Assembly (NCBI GenBank): GCA_034401135.1
Contig: JAWZSP010000007.1
Coordinates: 2,108,001 to 2,172,000 of the forward strand
DNA from: Volutella citrinella
Taxonomy: Eukaryota; Ascomycota; Sordariomycetes; Hypocreales; Nectriaceae
Direction of reading: 5' to 3'
DNA length: 64,000 nt
Under the pieces are notes generated by a model, which ran no database searches, was not told the DNA's origin, and saw nothing but the letters and a program-made list of their open reading frames with translations. Numbering within the stretch: position 1 is the stretch's first letter; the number at the start of each line of letters is the position of its first letter. Below, piece after piece: positions 12,838 to 24,346 of this stretch. Both the position numbers and the translations under genes were made by a program.

Positions 12838-15800
12838 GGACTGCCAACAGCACCCCCATGTCTTCGCCGGGTCTTTTCAGTCCTTCGGCCTCTCGCCATA
12901 ATCTTCACACCTCGTTCTCTGAGAGCAACACTCCGCCTGGTGTCTCAGGCAGCCCGCTTCTGCACCCACTGCAGATGCATAGGGTTAGAGAGTAAGTATC
13001 CTGCCCGTCATCCCATGCTCTTTGCAAGGAACACATGTTCTGTTTTATTCGGTCAAATGGTCGCATGAACGGATACTGACTGGTTTCGCCGGCAGGACGC
13101 ACAAGGCCTTGATCGACTCCGATAATCTTACGGGACGAAAGTTGATCAACCAATATGAGGTGATTGAGGAAATTGGCCGCGGCATGCATGGCAAGGTCAA
13201 ATTGGCCCGAAATCTCGAGACTGGCGACAACGTAGCCATCAAGATCATTCCCCGATTCTCCAAGAAGCGACGTCTTGGCAAGGTCACTGCCAAATCACCT
13301 CAGGACAAGACGAAAAAGGAGATTGCCATTCTCAAAAAGATACGCCACCCGAATGTTGTCGCTTTGCTCGAAGTCATCGACGACCCCGAGCTGAAAAAGA
13401 TCTACATGGTGCTCGAACATGCAGAACTAGGCGAAGTTGTATGGCGCAAGAAAGGACTACCACACATTTGCCAGCTCGAGCGGCGGCGCATTGAGCGCGA
13501 GATGCGGGGCGAGCCACCTACTGCCGAGGAAGAAAAATACGAGCAGATGCTGGAACGTCGCCAGGCTCTGAAGCAACTAAAGCGTGCCAAGATGGCTCAA
13601 AACTATGGCACCCAAACCGAGTACTGGAGTTTTGAGCATGGACCAGACGAACCAAGCAGTAGCTTGGGAAGCCATTCTCGCATCTCATCGAGGGACGACT
13701 TTGCCATCAGCGATGGTCCCCCATCTCGACCGGCATCTCGTACCGACTCTAGAGCCCCTTCACGGTCTCAATCTATCATCTCATCAACTCGAGCGATCGA
13801 CGACTTCGATGATGCCTTGTCCCTCGAGGAAGACATGGAGACACCGGGTCTCCGTTCCAACCCTACTTCGAGCATCGCACTAGACGGGACAATGTATGGC
13901 CCTTATATGGAGGATGGTTTCCGAGGTCGTTCACCTAGTATGGCGGACTCTATCATTTCTCACATGTCCTCTATCGATTTTAACCCGCATCCCCACGACC
14001 CGTTCGTCGACGACTTCTCCTATGTCCCTTGCTTCACCATCGATCAAGCCCGGTCTACCTTTCGCGACACTGTCCTGGGGCTGGAGTATTTGCATTATCA
14101 AGGAGTTGTTCATCGAGATATCAAGCCCGCAAATCTGCTCTGGAGCAAAGACCACAGAGTTAAAATTTCGGATTTTGGTGTCTCGTACTTTGGACGCCCG
14201 ATTCGAGATGGGGAATTGGACGATACTGTCTCCGAGTCAGAAGCCAAGGACTTTGATGATGATCTCGAACTGGCCAAAACCGTTGGCACCCCGGCTTTCT
14301 TTGCGCCAGAACTGTGTTACACGGACATCGACCAGGATCAGCCTAGGGTGTCAGAACAGATCGACGTGTGGTCGCTCGGTGTGACGCTCTACTGCCTCAT
14401 CTATGCTCGCATACCCTTTCTTGCGGAGGATGAATTCCGAATGTTCCGCAAAATTGCGACAGAGGACGTGTACATCCCCCGCCGTCGATTGAAGCCGGTG
14501 CACCCTTCCACATCCCCAGCCGCCACCTCTTTGTACAAGCGACAGAACATGCACCCTTATCGTGACGACAACGATCTGGAGTATGAGGAGGTGGACAACC
14601 TGCTGTGCGATCTCTTGCGCCAAATGCTCACCAAGAATCCCGACAAGCGTATCCGTCTCCGTGACATCAAACGACATCCATGGGTAGTTCAGGGCATTCC
14701 TAATATCGTGGGATGGCTCGATGACACTGATCCCGCTCGACCCTCTTCCGGACGGAGGATTCAGGTCGATGAAAGAGATATGTCTTCCGCTGTTGTACCC
14801 ATCACCTTACTTGAACGTGCCCGTTCCGCCGTCAAAAAGGCTGTTGGGAAGGTGATGCATCCACTAGTCGAGCGAAGTGACAGCAGACGGCGCGCTACCA
14901 GTAGCGCCGCCAGTTCAGCGGGCGATAGTATGCACAACAACGTACCAACGGTATCTAACCAGCAATTTCGAGACAGCCGACGCAAAAGTCTCCGTCCAGA
15001 CGATTACTTCGCCAATGCGATTCGAGAGGCAAATCTAGGCTTGGAACATCCCCTCTCCGTCAGCGAAACCGCTAGCCCCCAACCAGGCTCGGTTGTTTAC
15101 GACCCTCTGGCAACTGTACTCCCTCCCGCCGATGCATCGCAGCAGGGCAGCCGGTGCGAAGATGAACAATCAAGCACAAACGAGGGAGCCGAGAAGTCTC
15201 ATTCCGCCGGCTTGCTCTGGCCCTTTGGTCGTCAAGGCCATGGCCATGGCCATGGCCATGGCAAGCGTGGACTCGTTCTTTCTCAGCTATCAGTCGAACC
15301 GCCAGGCTCCCAGACTACGCCAACGACACCGAGTTTCTCGTGTCAAAACGACCCATTCTTAGAGCCCTTGGTTGATGCTCTGCGCAAGACTCGAGACATG
15401 GAGCCCAACGCAGACGATGGCTCTCGCGCTCGTTCTGTCGACCGAGGACTATTCGCCAGCACGGATAAGCGTGCAGAGGCCAAGGTATCCCTGAGCACAG
15501 CAGTTGCCCCCGGCAGTGTGCAAAGGCCTTCGCGCCACCGTCGCCCCATACACTCGGTTGATTTGAGCAGAGGCATGCACGACGTTTTGGGCCCATCGCC
15601 TTTCCCACCTCCAAGCCGGTCAGCCACTGCACAACAACAGGATTCTTTCCAAACCCATACAGACGAGCGTCCATTGACTGCAAATCGCGTTGCACGGCCA
15701 CGCCCTCCCCCATCGGTCGAGAATGACGAGTGGGTCAACAATCGTCGAAGTGAACCAACCTTCTACACAGCCAGTCCTGTTGCGGTTCCTTTGCCACCTT

Positions 15801-16480
15801 CCCCCGAGGATGACGAATCAGGCCAAAGCCGCACCGCACTATCTCGAGGCTCAACGGCGACAAAATCTTCCAGCGCAGATTCTATAGAAGCCCTCGGCAC
15901 GCCTCTGACAAGCCCAAGCGAAGTAACGAGTCCCTTGTCGGCGTTGCCGTCAACGGCCAGTGCCTCTGAGCGCATGTTGGCCTTTCAGTCCGACCCTTCC
16001 CTCCCCGCATTGCTCAGCGGAGCTAGTTCAGTCTCAGCCGACATGGAGGCCGAGCTCTTGAATCGACCGGGTGTGGTAAGCGCACACCCATCCCTTATCG
16101 AAACGACGGATTCCCTTACACCACCTGCAATGAACAAGGAACCTGTGTCAGGCTTTCCCATAGACCATGTCTTTGTAAACCCGCCCGCTATGGATAGTGG
16201 CTCTCTGGCGTTACACTTGCGAAGCAACGGAAACACAGACTCTGTTACAAGCACGCCCGTGGTGCGGCCTGTGCAGGACGACGACGATGATGACGGCAGT
16301 GATGACGGCATTTTCCTGATGGCCAAGGCCAAGAAGAAGGCGGCGCCTCATTCGAACAATGTACCTCGGCCGCCCGCTTTTTCGGCTCGTCGACGGGATA
16401 CGAACATCAGCATTGCTAGTACGGAGACGGCTAAGAAGGTCTCCGTGCATGACGAGGCTTCAACACACTATGAACATTGA
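12678..16480 (+). CDS. SAK1: SNF1-activating / CaMKK-type serine-threonine kinase (Sak1/Elm1/Ssp1 group)
   Basis: Upstream kinase expected to phosphorylate the activation loop of Snf1/AMPK (known role of the Sak1/Tos3/Elm1/Ssp1 group). Exons 12678-12991 and 13096-16480 give 1232 aa; the join splits a Glu codon and reads ...HRVRE-THKALID. The start is the first in-frame ATG, in a CACCATGG context; the frame extends upstream only through non-ATG codons. Visible kinase elements: glycine loop GRGMHGK 132-138, VAIK lysine K154, HRD with D446, DFG with D464, VGTPAFFAPE ending at E510. Between the N-lobe (WRKKG, about 220) and FTIDQARSTFRD (about 418) lies an insert of about 190 residues, basic and helical first and then Ser-rich. 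The N-terminus is His-rich and a GHGHGHGHG run is encoded at 15236-15263. The C-terminal 600 residues look disordered. Assignment to the CaMKK/Sak1 group rests on the motif set and YLHYQGVVHRDIKPANLLW. Confidence 0.92.
15236..15263 (+). repeat. (GGCCAT)n hexanucleotide repeat inside SAK1
   Basis: About four and a half copies of GGCCAT encode alternating Gly-His. The perfect repetition suggests length change by slippage, and each copy would add or remove one GH pair without shifting the frame. Confidence 0.85.
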
Positions 16481-17377
16481 GATACCCCGACTCCTCGGTT
16501 TGAGGAGAATGATTGCTTTTGGCATTCCATTTGACGACATATGATTCTTGATGGTCCAGGAGGTTGATAACGAAGAACTGGGGTAGGCGATTTTGCATTA
16601 CGACTGCATCTTTTGGACAGACACGGCGCCCAGGAGGACAAGGAGCCTGTCTACCGCATGTGTGACATCATTAGACATTCGCTTTTCCGACACGAGACTC
16701 TTGCTGCTTTGAGATGCATCGCATAAGCAAGAAGCGGTTTAATGCTGCTAGGCCGTCACCGGCCAACAAGTTGATGGGACGCCAAGCCCATGAGAGGGTA
16801 ATAGACGACGCCGACGACGGGGCGTGGTCGAAGATGATAGGGGGAGTCCGATATGAAAGGTTACTTCTCTGGTATTATTTTTGCTTCATTGTCTACTTTG
16901 AAGCACCAGCTGGGGCAGAGAAGGGTTTTTTTTTTTCCTTGCATGATCAGTCAGCATGGAAGACTGTGGGAAGAGACGTTGAACAGGAGATTCGACGGTC
17001 TCGCTGGATGCGCTTGTAGGTTTTGTTGGGTGTTACGCAGGTGCGTACTCCATCTGCATTGACGGGGTTGGGATGGGATGCATGACTGGTTTTGGTGTAA
17101 TGGATTGGACGTATGGAATACCCAGGCCGATTTGACGACGGAGAGCGATGTTTGTGTCAGCTAGGTAGCAAATCAAGCTCCACAGCGAGAAGTCATTGAA
17201 GCAAATGCTGTGCCAGCGCCTGTGTGGCGCCAATATATACCCTGTAATCAATCGTACTGCAGATGTTGGGATTCACCTTGCCGGCTAAAATATCCAATTG
17301 TATCCTTTTTGAAGTTCCCTACTACTCATACAACCTACCGGTCTACCTAGCCATATCTAATAATCTAATACACAGGC
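16481..17377. other. Spacer between convergent SAK1 and ALG2
   Basis: Nothing coding was recognised. The region holds the two 3' untranslated ends. An 11-T run lies at about 16926-16936 and AT-rich sequence at 17280-17370. No tRNA or repeat was found. Confidence 0.6.
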
Positions 17378-18902
17378 CTAGTCTCGGCTGCCACCGAGTA
17401 CCATGGCACCCAAGCCCACGGCAGCTACAAAAAAGCCGCCGACGAGGGCCAAGATAGCATTGAAGGCTGGCGCAGCGTGTTTCTGTGTAGTTATGTCATC
17501 AATGATGGTCTCAAGATGCTCAGCCATATGATCGCGGCCGAAGAGGTCACGGACACGGTTTGCGCCACGGGAACCCATGTCAGCCAGTTCGGAATCGGGC
17601 ATGTCTAGCACGCGACGAATGACATCAGTCCATGCGGCCACATCCTCGGGAGATCGCAGCCAGCCGGTCTGTCCATCCACTATGGTCTCGACAGGCCCTC
17701 CGGAGTTGGCGGCAAGGACCGGAGTTCGTGAAAGCATGGCCTCGAGCGGCACAATGCCAAAGTGTTCGTTAGCGGGAGTGTAGGCCAGCAGACGAGCGGA
17801 GCGGAGCAGCGTGGCTTTGAGCGAGTTCGGTATTGAGAGAAGGAACAGAACTGGAACAGACGGTGGCGCAGAGAGAGCAGTGATGAGTGTCTTTGCCGTG
17901 AGGTGCTCAAGATTCAGCGAATCGGCGAGCTGTTCCAGCGCGTTGTGATACTGGACATTTTCAGCAACTCGAGGGTCGTAGCCGCCTGAGGAGATGGGTC
18001 AGAATTGCAAGAGGCAGAATGTTTGTCAGAGACTGTACCTGCAAGTATAAGACGGACTCCCTTTCTCTGGGCCTCGGGGATGGCAGCGAAGGCCTTGATG
18101 GCTAGCCCAATGTCCTTCTTCCTCTCGAACCGATTGATGCTCAAGATCAACTTGTCGTCATCAAAGGCCCGTTTCCCATCGTGGTCCACATCTTGCTCCT
18201 CGGGTTTAGGATCGGTATCGACGCAAGGGTAGACAACCTTGGTGTCTACATATCTCTTCAGGCCAGGCCAGGTGCGCTGTACGACAGACTTGGTGAAACC
18301 CGAGTTGACGGCGACCGCCTGAGCAAAGCTCATGCTCCATTCTTCGAGCCAGTCGAAGGGTACACGATATAGGCGCTTTAGAGCAGATTCTCGGCCGCGA
18401 GCGAGGAGAAGATCGGGGAAGTGGCAGTAGAATAAGATGGGCTGCTCGGGCGCTAGGTATCGTAGCAAAGGCAGGCCGGCGGAAAGCTGGTCGACGATGA
18501 AGGCACGGGGGTGGAGAGCGCGGAGCTCACCGGTCAGAGCGATGTGAAGGACGAGGTGGATGTGGCGAAGGATGGCGCAAAAGATGGTGAGCCGCGACAA
18601 GATGGACATGGGGATGAGCCAATCTCCGCGGACGCGAACGTCGAGAGTGCCTAGCACGCGTGGAGTCAGCAATCAAGCTCGAGCTGGAGCGGATCGGTGG
18701 TAGGGGCGCCTGTACCATCGCGGCACTCGTCGAAACAGTGCTTGGGATCGCAGTGGTTGGTAAAGATGACGACGCGGTGGCCGCGCTCCTGGAGGCCGAC
18801 GGCAGCGTCAACGACGAGCCGTTCAGCGCCTCCGATGCCCAGGTCTGGGTGGAAGAAGACGATGGCGCCCTTGTCGCCCTTGGCAGCGCCGTCGTCGGGC
18901 AT
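17378..18902 (-). CDS. ALG2: Alg2, alpha-1,3/1,6-mannosyltransferase of lipid-linked oligosaccharide synthesis
   Basis: Adds the second and third mannoses to the dolichol-linked N-glycan precursor on the cytosolic face of the ER (known for Alg2). Three exons, 18902-18716, 18650-18039 and 17985-17378, give 468 aa. The joins rebuild [12 protein letters not shown] and [15 protein letters not shown]. Visible features are the N-terminal [15 protein letters not shown] signature, [16 protein letters not shown], and the GT-B retaining motif [11 protein letters not shown] with its two spaced glutamates. A C-terminal hydrophobic segment ([23 protein letters not shown]) could anchor it in the ER membrane. 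The start at 18902 has A at -3 and fits the usual family N-terminus. An in-frame ATG at 19016 would add 38 residues but has C at -3. Introns are 65 and 53 nt. ALG14 of the same pathway lies 32 kb away. Confidence 0.94.
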
Positions 18903-19583
18903 GTTGGATATCGCCGCCCGTGTGCGGCTCCTTTTGAGAGGGAGAGTCTGTTGACGGTGGGTGGGATGAAGATGCAGGGGATTGCGGAAGGAGGTGCCAC
19001 ATGCCACTTCATCCATGAGTGAAGAGCTTGGGGGGTTCAGTTGATGGGGAAAGTGGGGTGAAAGGGGGTGAGGCTCGCTATTGGCCCCATCCCGGGGGGG
19101 TTGTACCCCACTGTAAAGTGGCAGGCAACTCCGGGGTCTTGGGGGGTGTGCATTGGGGTACTGGGGAAACGCAGCAGCGGACGGCGCATGATGGCGTCAC
19201 CCTTCACATGTGAGAGATCTCTCTGCACTCTAGGCATTGAACAGCGTCCCTGTGCGCAGTATGAATAGAGTAGAGAGCACAAATCTTGAATAAACAGCCC
19301 GACTGAGCATTTAGCCGGAAGACCAAGGAGGCCTTCTCGGCAATAATTATCATGTCCCAAATCCGTCCCGGCACATCATGGCACGTCCCTGTCCCGCCCG
19401 TCAGCCGCTAACTGCTTGCACATGCATCGAGCCGAGGCGCAACCACCCATACCCGGCTACCTGGCTACAACTGGACAATCTCCAAGCTTCTTCTCCGGCA
19501 AAGCCATCGCCATTCCACATCAATATCCCGTGCGATCCAAACCCAGCGATACGTCCCCATCTGTAGCCAAAGCCGCCGTCGCC
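18903..19583. promoter_or_regulatory. Divergent promoter region between ALG2 and the enoyl-CoA isomerase gene
   Basis: 680 bases lie between the two start codons. G-runs occur at 19030-19160. An in-frame ATG for each neighbour lies inside (19016 on the minus strand for ALG2, 19422 on the plus strand for the isomerase), so either protein could have a longer N-terminal form. No other gene was seen. Confidence 0.5.
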
Positions 19584-20491
19584 ATGTCCCAGCTCTTCTC
19601 CCTCCCAATCCCCCCGATGGGCGACCATCCCGGAGGCACGCTCGTGTGCACCGAGCCCGCGCCGGCCGTCTACCTCCTCACGCTGACGTCGCCGCCCGAC
19701 AACCGCCTCACGACGCCCGTGTGCCAGGCGATACTCGCGGCGCTGGACATTGTTGAGTTCGGGTACCCGAAAGGCGTTGTTGTCACCACCAGCGGCATTG
19801 CCAAGTTCTACAGCAACGGCCTCGATCTCGCCCACGCCGTTGCGTCGGATGGCTTCTGGCCTCTTCTCTACTCCGTCTGGAGGCGCTTCCTAACGTAGGC
19901 CCTGTTCCCCTCCGCGAATGACAAACCCTCCCCCCTGCCGCCCGCTTGTCGCTGACGCTTCTACTTCTTCCTCTCCGCAGCTACCCCATGCCCACCGTCG
20001 CCCTCATGAATGGCCATGCCTTTGCCGGCGGCCTCATGCTCGCCATATCCCACGACTACCGCCTCGCCCCATCCCCGCGAGGCTTCCTCTGCCTCAACGA
20101 GCTCGTCTTCGGCGCACCCCTCAAGCCCGCCATGGCCGCCCTCTTCCGCTACAAGGTTCCGTCCACAACCTACCGCGACCTCGTCCTCGAAGCCAAGCGC
20201 TTCGGTGGCCCCGAGGCCATTGCCGCCGGCCTCGCCGATGCTCTGGCCGATTCTCCCGAGGCGCTACTACGCTTCATCAAAGAGCGAGACCTCACCTCAA
20301 AGGCCAAGTCGGGCGTCTACGGCGTGCTCAAATCGGAGATGTACTGCGACCTGATTGGGTTCCTGCGCACCCCGGGAATGGAGGCACACGATCATCGGTT
20401 TGACGAGACCCAGGCGCAAGAGGAGGAGCGCAAGGAGTTTGGCAAGGTGTGGTACGAACAGTGGCTAAAGGACGCCAAGGCCAAGTTGTAG
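19584..20491 (+). CDS. Peroxisomal enoyl-CoA hydratase/isomerase family protein (Delta3,Delta2-enoyl-CoA isomerase-like)
   Basis: Crotonase-fold enzyme, probably shifting cis/trans-3-enoyl-CoA to trans-2-enoyl-CoA during beta-oxidation of unsaturated fatty acids. Exons 19584-19894 and 19981-20491 give 273 aa; the join rebuilds RRFLTYPMPTVALMNGHAF. The first oxyanion-hole strand is GIAKFYSNGLDLA and the second is NGHAFAGGLMLAISHDYRLA. A Glu in GFLCLNELVFGAP sits where plant/fungal ECIs carry their catalytic acid. The protein ends in AKL, a PTS1-type tripeptide, so a peroxisomal matrix location is expected. The start at 19584 has G at -3. An in-frame ATG at 19422 would add 54 residues poor in acidic residues. 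It is near the 250-290 aa usual for the family. The exact acyl-CoA substrate cannot be told. Confidence 0.9.
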
Positions 20492-21181
20492 GCTGGTGAT
20501 TCCTACACCTCCACCACTAAGAGCATACATAGAGCGCCTCTCGTGATGTCTATCTATGTACGATGTAACGGCTTTGCACTTGTCACTAGAGTTCCGGTGT
20601 CAGGTTTCCGGGCGACAGAGAGCCTGGTATGAGTAGACGCTGGTTGATTCGCGCATGCAGTGGCATGCCTATGGCACTTTTGAGTAATGAAATCTATCCT
20701 GAGTTCTAAAGATGGGGGAATCTTCACCAAGCGCGAAGAGCACGCATGTCTGTCTGTCTGTCTGAGACTGCTGTGGGGGGGAATATCGCTGCCACCCATT
20801 GTACTGGGGCCAAAAACACCAAAAAGGAAGAAACCGGCCGACTCCTACGAAGTCGTGCGCTATGCCGCACCAAGCCAAACCGGGAAAGCTAGAAGGAAAC
20901 AAAACAAGATTTGGGATGCCAAACGCCGCAATGCCGGAGCTTCTATCGGCTCGCTCTGTGTGTCCGTCCTTGTATGTCTGTATCCCATTGTCCTCGCCGT
21001 CCTCATCAGAGACGGCGAGTCAGGGGCCATCGCGGCCCTCGGCGGTGCAAAACTCCATAAGGCCATTGAAAGAAAGAGAAACATTTTTCTCCAAACCAAA
21101 CTGTCCAACTCGACGCCTGTTCCTCACATTTCACCATCCCAGATAAAGAACAGGCATGATATTCCATTATCATGCCGCACT
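20492..21181. other. Spacer between convergent isomerase and TBC genes
   Basis: No gene was recognised. A (TGTC)n microsatellite of about four copies lies at 20747-20764. The rest should hold the 3' ends of both genes. Confidence 0.6.
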
Positions 21182-24100
21182 TCAAGTCTCTGTGGGTGGC
21201 GAGGCAGCGGCAGTAGTAGCTGCTGCTGCAGCGTTGTCGCCTGATGCTTTGGATGCTTTGGCTGCTTTGATCCGGGAGACCTCGATCTCCCTGGCAGCGA
21301 TTAGATCCTTTTCCGCCTGTATAGCCTTCTCACGTCGTTGCTCTACATCCTCGCGCTTCACTAGCCTCCGCAACGCTTCGCTTGCTTGGATCAACCCGTC
21401 AATGCTGATAGCGTGCTCCGTCATCTGATGGTTGATATATGTGTAGACACCGGCCGGCGTGCTGCATTGCAGGAGATTGCCCTCGTTCAGCTTAAGAAGT
21501 GCAAGCGCCACCTGGAAGAGAAACGTGCTGCCGTCGTTTGTGCAGAGCACCACGTCCCAAACCCGGAACAGTGCCTCGGCACTGAGACAGTCGGTGAAGA
21601 CGGACAAGAACCACTGAAACGTGAGCGCCTCGAGTTCAATGGCCATGGAGTCGAGGTGCGCCGAGAGCTTGGGCAGGACCGCAGATACATAGTGCCGGAG
21701 GACTTGTTGATCAGCACGGGAAGCCATGAGCGAGTGATCATAGTAGCCTTGAGGCAGAATTTGCTCAATGATGGACGTCAGAACCCAGAAGGCGTCCTCG
21801 GCCGACGGCATGATGAGCAGAAGATTGGCTGCAATCAGGTTCATGCCCTGACAGTAGCCCACGTCCTTGTTCCGGCGCGAGTATGCAAGCAGCACCTCGT
21901 TGAGCTTCCTCACGCCGGGGCCCTTGCGAAAGAAGATGTTGTCCGTGAGTGTTCGGCGGATGTCCATGTCGATCTGGCTCACGACGACGGGATCGTCGTC
22001 CTTGTCGGACTGGGACACGATGTCCTCGTAGTATCCAGGAATTCGCAACGCCATGGCCCCTGAGCATTCGGACCACACCTTGCCGCGGTAGGCGACTGGG
22101 ATGCCGCCAAGCACCAAGTTCTTGAACTCGTTCCACTTGGCCCGACCGACCTTGCCCTTGTTGCCGAGTCCAGATACACCAATCATCTCGCCATCCGCAA
22201 CGCGCGACTCTGGGAGGATAACAGCGGGTCGCTCATATCGAGCTTCGGCAGCCGCTGCCGCCGCGGCCACAGCCGCTTCGCCTTCACGCCGGCGCTCCGC
22301 CCGGACCTTGCGAAGGAAATCGTTCCATCGAACCGTCTTCTCGCGCTGCAGCGAGTCATGCACGTCACTCAGCTGCTGGAGCAGAAGCTTGACGGGTTCG
22401 GCGTCCTCTTTGGACAGGATACTCGGCGTGGATTCCGTCTGGGATGGCTGCGTGGTCTCGCTGTCAACAGCGGTCGTCGTACTTGCGGAGGGAACGAGGC
22501 CAGAATTCGTAGAGACAATGGCCGGTTTGGCCGCTTCTGGTTGCGCCCCGTCAGGCTGTGAACCTTCCATTACTTCCACCGACGGCAAAGCGATGCTTGG
22601 TGTATGGCTGAGAAGCTCCGTTGGAGACGTTGCAATTTTCAGATAATCCTGCCACCGCTTCGGCTTTGCATCGTCAACAGCCCGGTCCTCAAGGCTGCTG
22701 GGACTCTCGGGACGCCCCTCATCCGACGCGGTACTCTTAGGGATTGGCACATCTTCAAGTGAGTTGGGGGATATTCCGCTGCGGCCATTCAGGAGCATCT
22801 CAGTGCGGCTTCCTCCACGCATATGGCGAGCCATCTGGGCAGCTTCTCGCTGCCGCTTTTTGCGTCGTTGATCATAGATGAATCCAAAGCGGTCAGTGAG
22901 GTACTCGCTATTAGGGAAGTTATTGTAGATGTGCGTCAACGTGGGTGGTTGTGACTCGGGTGATCTGATAGCGTCCATTTCGACAGGTCCATAGGTCTCC
23001 TGGCGCGAATTCGACGGCGGGCTGTTCCTCATTGTGTCCCATGCTTCAGGGACCGGCGGCCGTGGTAGGCCTCGCTCCGTTGGGACCGGAGTCGACCGCC
23101 GCATGGCCATCAATGCTTTCGGTCCACCGGCAACAGAAACTGCACGGGGCTGGCCCTTCCGGCCTGTCGTAGATGGTGCCCTAAGAGAGTCGGCCTTGGT
23201 GGACGTGCTCGACGTCCTGCCCCGAGCCTCGGGTTCGCGGCCACTCATGGCACCTCCTGCTACAAGCCTGAGGGCCAAACTCGCGATGGAAGAGGACGTT
23301 TTGCGCTCCCCAGCTGGGCCGGACTGAATGCTCGATGCCCGGCTGGAGCTTCGCACCGAGATCGTCTCGGGCGGGTTGAAGAGATCGTCTTGTAAGGTCG
23401 GCCTGCGTTCCAGGCTGGATTGTGACCGCACAATGGTTGCCGGGTCGATTCTCTCCGTGTTGCTCCGGCTCGTCTTCTTGACGGTGCTGGAGCCCCAGAT
23501 ATAGTCCTTCCAGCCCTTCAGAGTCCCTCGTCCGGGTTCATTGTTGGTGCCATAGGCCTGGCTCGACGCTCGAACGGTAGAGCTATTGGCGTCCGTCTCG
23601 CCATAAGCGGTAGCAACAACGGTATCCTGCATTGCGTCGCTCATCAGATCACTGAGCCCGCTGTCAGTCCTCCTAATAGTCCTGTCGTTCGCTCGTAGCT
23701 CAGCCTCCACAGCGCGTAGTCTGGTTTCTAGGTCAAGATTGGACAGGCCACACTCCCGGATGATCTTGCGCAGCGCCCTCTCGCGCTCATCTGCCCGCCG
23801 TCGCAAGGTCGAGATCTGCGCATCGCGCTGGGCCAGGTCCTCGGATATCTGGCGCACGAGGCCGACGGCACCATGCCTTGAAATGAGGCGCTGTATGTGC
23901 TCATCGGTGGCCTGGTGCAGGGCCCCCGGGACCTTTTGCATCAACGGCGCATCTTCGAACAGGGCGTCGCGTGCACTAGGGGCACCCGTCAAGCTCTCGA
24001 CGGTGGAGCCTCGTGCGCCGCCCGATATGGAGCGTTCGGTGCGCACATACCCAGGCTCTGGGCGTTGTAGAGAGGGATTTAGAGCGGGCGAGGCGTTGAA

Positions 24101-24346
24101 GCGTGCGACGTCGGGACTATCGGGGTCGAAGCTGGGGAAGCTGGTCAGGGACTTGTCGCTGGTCGCCACGCTGCTAGAGGAGCTTCCCGGTTGGCTGAGG
24201 CGCTTGCGACCACGAGGCCCTCGCACAGTCGCGCTACGATTGCTGCGGGAGCTTCTGTGGGAGCGCAGCGATGCCGTGCTGTGCTGGGAAACGGACCGGT
24301 GAATGGATGGGATGGACGGATCGGCCTGGTCCATGGCCGCCGCCAT
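21182..24346 (-). CDS. TBC-domain Rab GTPase-activating protein
   Basis: Expected to speed GTP hydrolysis by a Rab GTPase in membrane traffic (known for TBC proteins). One uninterrupted frame gives 1054 aa from the ATG at 24346, which has a strong CAAAATGG context; the frame extends ten non-ATG codons further upstream. The N-terminal 740 residues are Ser/Pro/Arg-rich and probably disordered, apart from a likely coiled coil near 165-220 (ISEDLAQRDAQISTLRRRAD and following). The TBC domain is about 747-970: GGIPVAYRGKVW, the arginine-finger segment IDMDIRRTL near 791, and the glutamine-finger segment YCQGMN near 830. A charged helix (EKDLIAAREIEVSRIKAAK) and an Ala/Thr-rich tail close the protein. 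Both catalytic fingers are present, so it should be active. The target Rab cannot be named from sequence. Confidence 0.9.
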   Translation of the reverse strand: MAAAMDQADPSIPSIHRSVSQHSTASLRSHRSSRSNRSATVRGPRGRKRLSQPGSSSSSVATSDKSLTSFPSFDPDSPDVARFNASPALNPSLQRPEPGYVRTERSISGGARGSTVESLTGAPSARDALFEDAPLMQKVPGALHQATDEHIQRLISRHGAVGLVRQISEDLAQRDAQISTLRRRADERERALRKIIRECGLSNLDLETRLRAVEAELRANDRTIRRTDSGLSDLMSDAMQDTVVATAYGETDANSSTVRASSQAYGTNNEPGRGTLKGWKDYIWGSSTVKKTSRSNTERIDPATIVRSQSSLERRPTLQDDLFNPPETISVRSSSRASSIQSGPAGERKTSSSIASLALRLVAGGAMSGREPEARGRTSSTSTKADSLRAPSTTGRKGQPRAVSVAGGPKALMAMRRSTPVPTERGLPRPPVPEAWDTMRNSPPSNSRQETYGPVEMDAIRSPESQPPTLTHIYNNFPNSEYLTDRFGFIYDQRRKKRQREAAQMARHMRGGSRTEMLLNGRSGISPNSLEDVPIPKSTASDEGRPESPSSLEDRAVDDAKPKRWQDYLKIATSPTELLSHTPSIALPSVEVMEGSQPDGAQPEAAKPAIVSTNSGLVPSASTTTAVDSETTQPSQTESTPSILSKEDAEPVKLLLQQLSDVHDSLQREKTVRWNDFLRKVRAERRREGEAAVAAAAAAAEARYERPAVILPESRVADGEMIGVSGLGNKGKVGRAKWNEFKNLVLGGIPVAYRGKVWSECSGAMALRIPGYYEDIVSQSDKDDDPVVVSQIDMDIRRTLTDNIFFRKGPGVRKLNEVLLAYSRRNKDVGYCQGMNLIAANLLLIMPSAEDAFWVLTSIIEQILPQGYYDHSLMASRADQQVLRHYVSAVLPKLSAHLDSMAIELEALTFQWFLSVFTDCLSAEALFRVWDVVLCTNDGSTFLFQVALALLKLNEGNLLQCSTPAGVYTYINHQMTEHAISIDGLIQASEALRRLVKREDVEQRREKAIQAEKDLIAAREIEVSRIKAAKASKASGDNAAAAATTAAASPPTET

